Below, one piece after another: positions 15,845 to 16,347 of a DNA stretch of 16,347 bases. Source of the stretch: Pseudomonadota bacterium (GTDB lineage: Bacteria; Bdellovibrionota_C; UBA2361; OMIW01); the NCBI GenBank assembly GCA_900299205.1, contig OMIW01000043.1, positions 1-16,347 on the forward strand, in the 5' to 3' direction. The notes beneath the pieces are model-generated. The model was given only the letters and a program-made list of their open reading frames with translations, was not told the DNA's origin and made no database searches. Position numbers and translations under genes: made by a program. Numbering within the stretch: position 1 is the stretch's first letter; every line of letters starts with the position of its first letter.

Positions 15845-16347
15845 ATGTCGAACGCTGATCACCCGCTTAAAGAGGACGCCGAGGAACATGATTCCGTCTC
15901 TCACCATCTGCCCCCAGCGAAAGGCCACCCCCCTCCGCCAAAGAACTCAAAAATTGCCTTCTCAATTCTGACCCGCGAGGTCCATGCGACTCTCCCCCTC
16001 GGAGTTTACGCCCTGAGAATTGTTCCCTTCGAATGTCAGCTCGAAGGTGGGACATTTCGGGCGTTACACATCAAGATAGACCTTCCACCAGAAAAAGAGG
16101 GATCGTTCGACAAATGGTGGAGCGAGTTTGAAACGCGCTTCGATGTGCGTATCCATCCGACGAAAGAGTGGGCGAACAGAGGAATCGACAATCTTTTGCG
16201 GGGGGTTTCTGGAAATCAGGAGATACTAACCGATAGCGACATTCCAGCTCTCAACCGACGACTCCAGCATTTCGATCAGGTGCCGGGGGATCGGCGGGCT
16301 GATCCCCTACTAAAGACCATCCCTCTGGATAAGGGTAAAGACCTCAC
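15845..16347 (+). CDS. 5' part of an unrecognised gene, divergent from the sulP-dab operon
   Basis: An ATG at 15845 opens a frame of 167 codons that runs off the end of the window without a stop. No other in-frame start lies upstream. The N-terminal ~38 residues are polar, His/Pro-rich and low in complexity (DHPLKEDAEEHDS, then a short proline run), with no signal peptide or membrane segment. From about residue 39 (IAFSILTREVHATLPLGVYA) a folded domain begins, with strands rich in charged residues and a tryptophan pair (FDKWWSEFE). I do not recognise the family. The ribosome binding site is weak (AGG 2 nt before the ATG). A shared promoter region makes it a candidate partner or regulator of the carbon-uptake operon, but nothing in the sequence proves this. 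Confidence 0.65.
   Translation, partial: MSNADHPLKEDAEEHDSVSHHLPPAKGHPPPPKNSKIAFSILTREVHATLPLGVYALRIVPFECQLEGGTFRALHIKIDLPPEKEGSFDKWWSEFETRFDVRIHPTKEWANRGIDNLLRGVSGNQEILTDSDIPALNRRLQHFDQVPGDRRADPLLKTIPLDKGKDL

Overview
The window reads as a chromosomal segment of a Gram-negative, probably aquatic bacterium of intermediate GC content that I cannot place to a phylum. Evidence for a chromosome is the housekeeping gene rlmH, catabolic and envelope genes, tight spacing and no sign of phage, IS or plasmid functions. No rRNA, tRNA, CRISPR array or insertion sequence was seen.

Left part (1-8280, all + strand): the 3' end of an unrecognised gene (1-399) is followed by a 306-nt non-coding gap and a small PglC-type sugar-phosphate transferase (706-1353). 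A two-gene proline catabolic operon comes next: a PutA-type proline dehydrogenase (about 1450-2874) overlaps by 4 nt a delta-1-pyrroline-5-carboxylate dehydrogenase (2871-4463), so proline goes to glutamate through two separate but translationally coupled proteins. Then come an Old Yellow Enzyme family flavin reductase (NemA-like, 4527-5624), a cytosolic GAF-containing hybrid histidine kinase with a C-terminal receiver domain (5698-7755), and rlmH (7783-8280), which carries an unusual Ser/Arg-rich segment.

Right part (8326-15686, all - strand, convergent with rlmH): a four-gene inorganic-carbon module, transcribed sulP -> dabA -> dabB -> NuoM-like gene. SulP is a 533-aa anion (possibly bicarbonate) transporter with a STAS domain. 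DabA (1012 aa) has the complete Cys-x-Asp / His / Cys zinc site of the beta-carbonic-anhydrase-like DUF2309 family. DabB (423 aa) is a NuoL-like membrane subunit. The last gene (458 aa) encodes a second, divergent antiporter-like subunit. The dabA/dabB gap is 3 nt and dabB and the last gene overlap by 4 nt (ATGA), so the three products are very probably made together as one complex. The complex would hydrate CO2 vectorially to bicarbonate, driven by the ion gradient. The two antiporter-like subunits look complementary: DabB keeps the transmembrane Glu/Lys of the entry half-channel but stops early, while the second subunit lacks those residues and keeps the late transmembrane Glu. This is the most interesting feature of the window. 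No Rubisco or other carbon-fixation gene is present here, so the system may feed carboxylases in a heterotroph.

Right edge: a 158-nt divergent intergenic region separates sulP from a + strand gene (15845-end) that I do not recognise and that is cut by the window.
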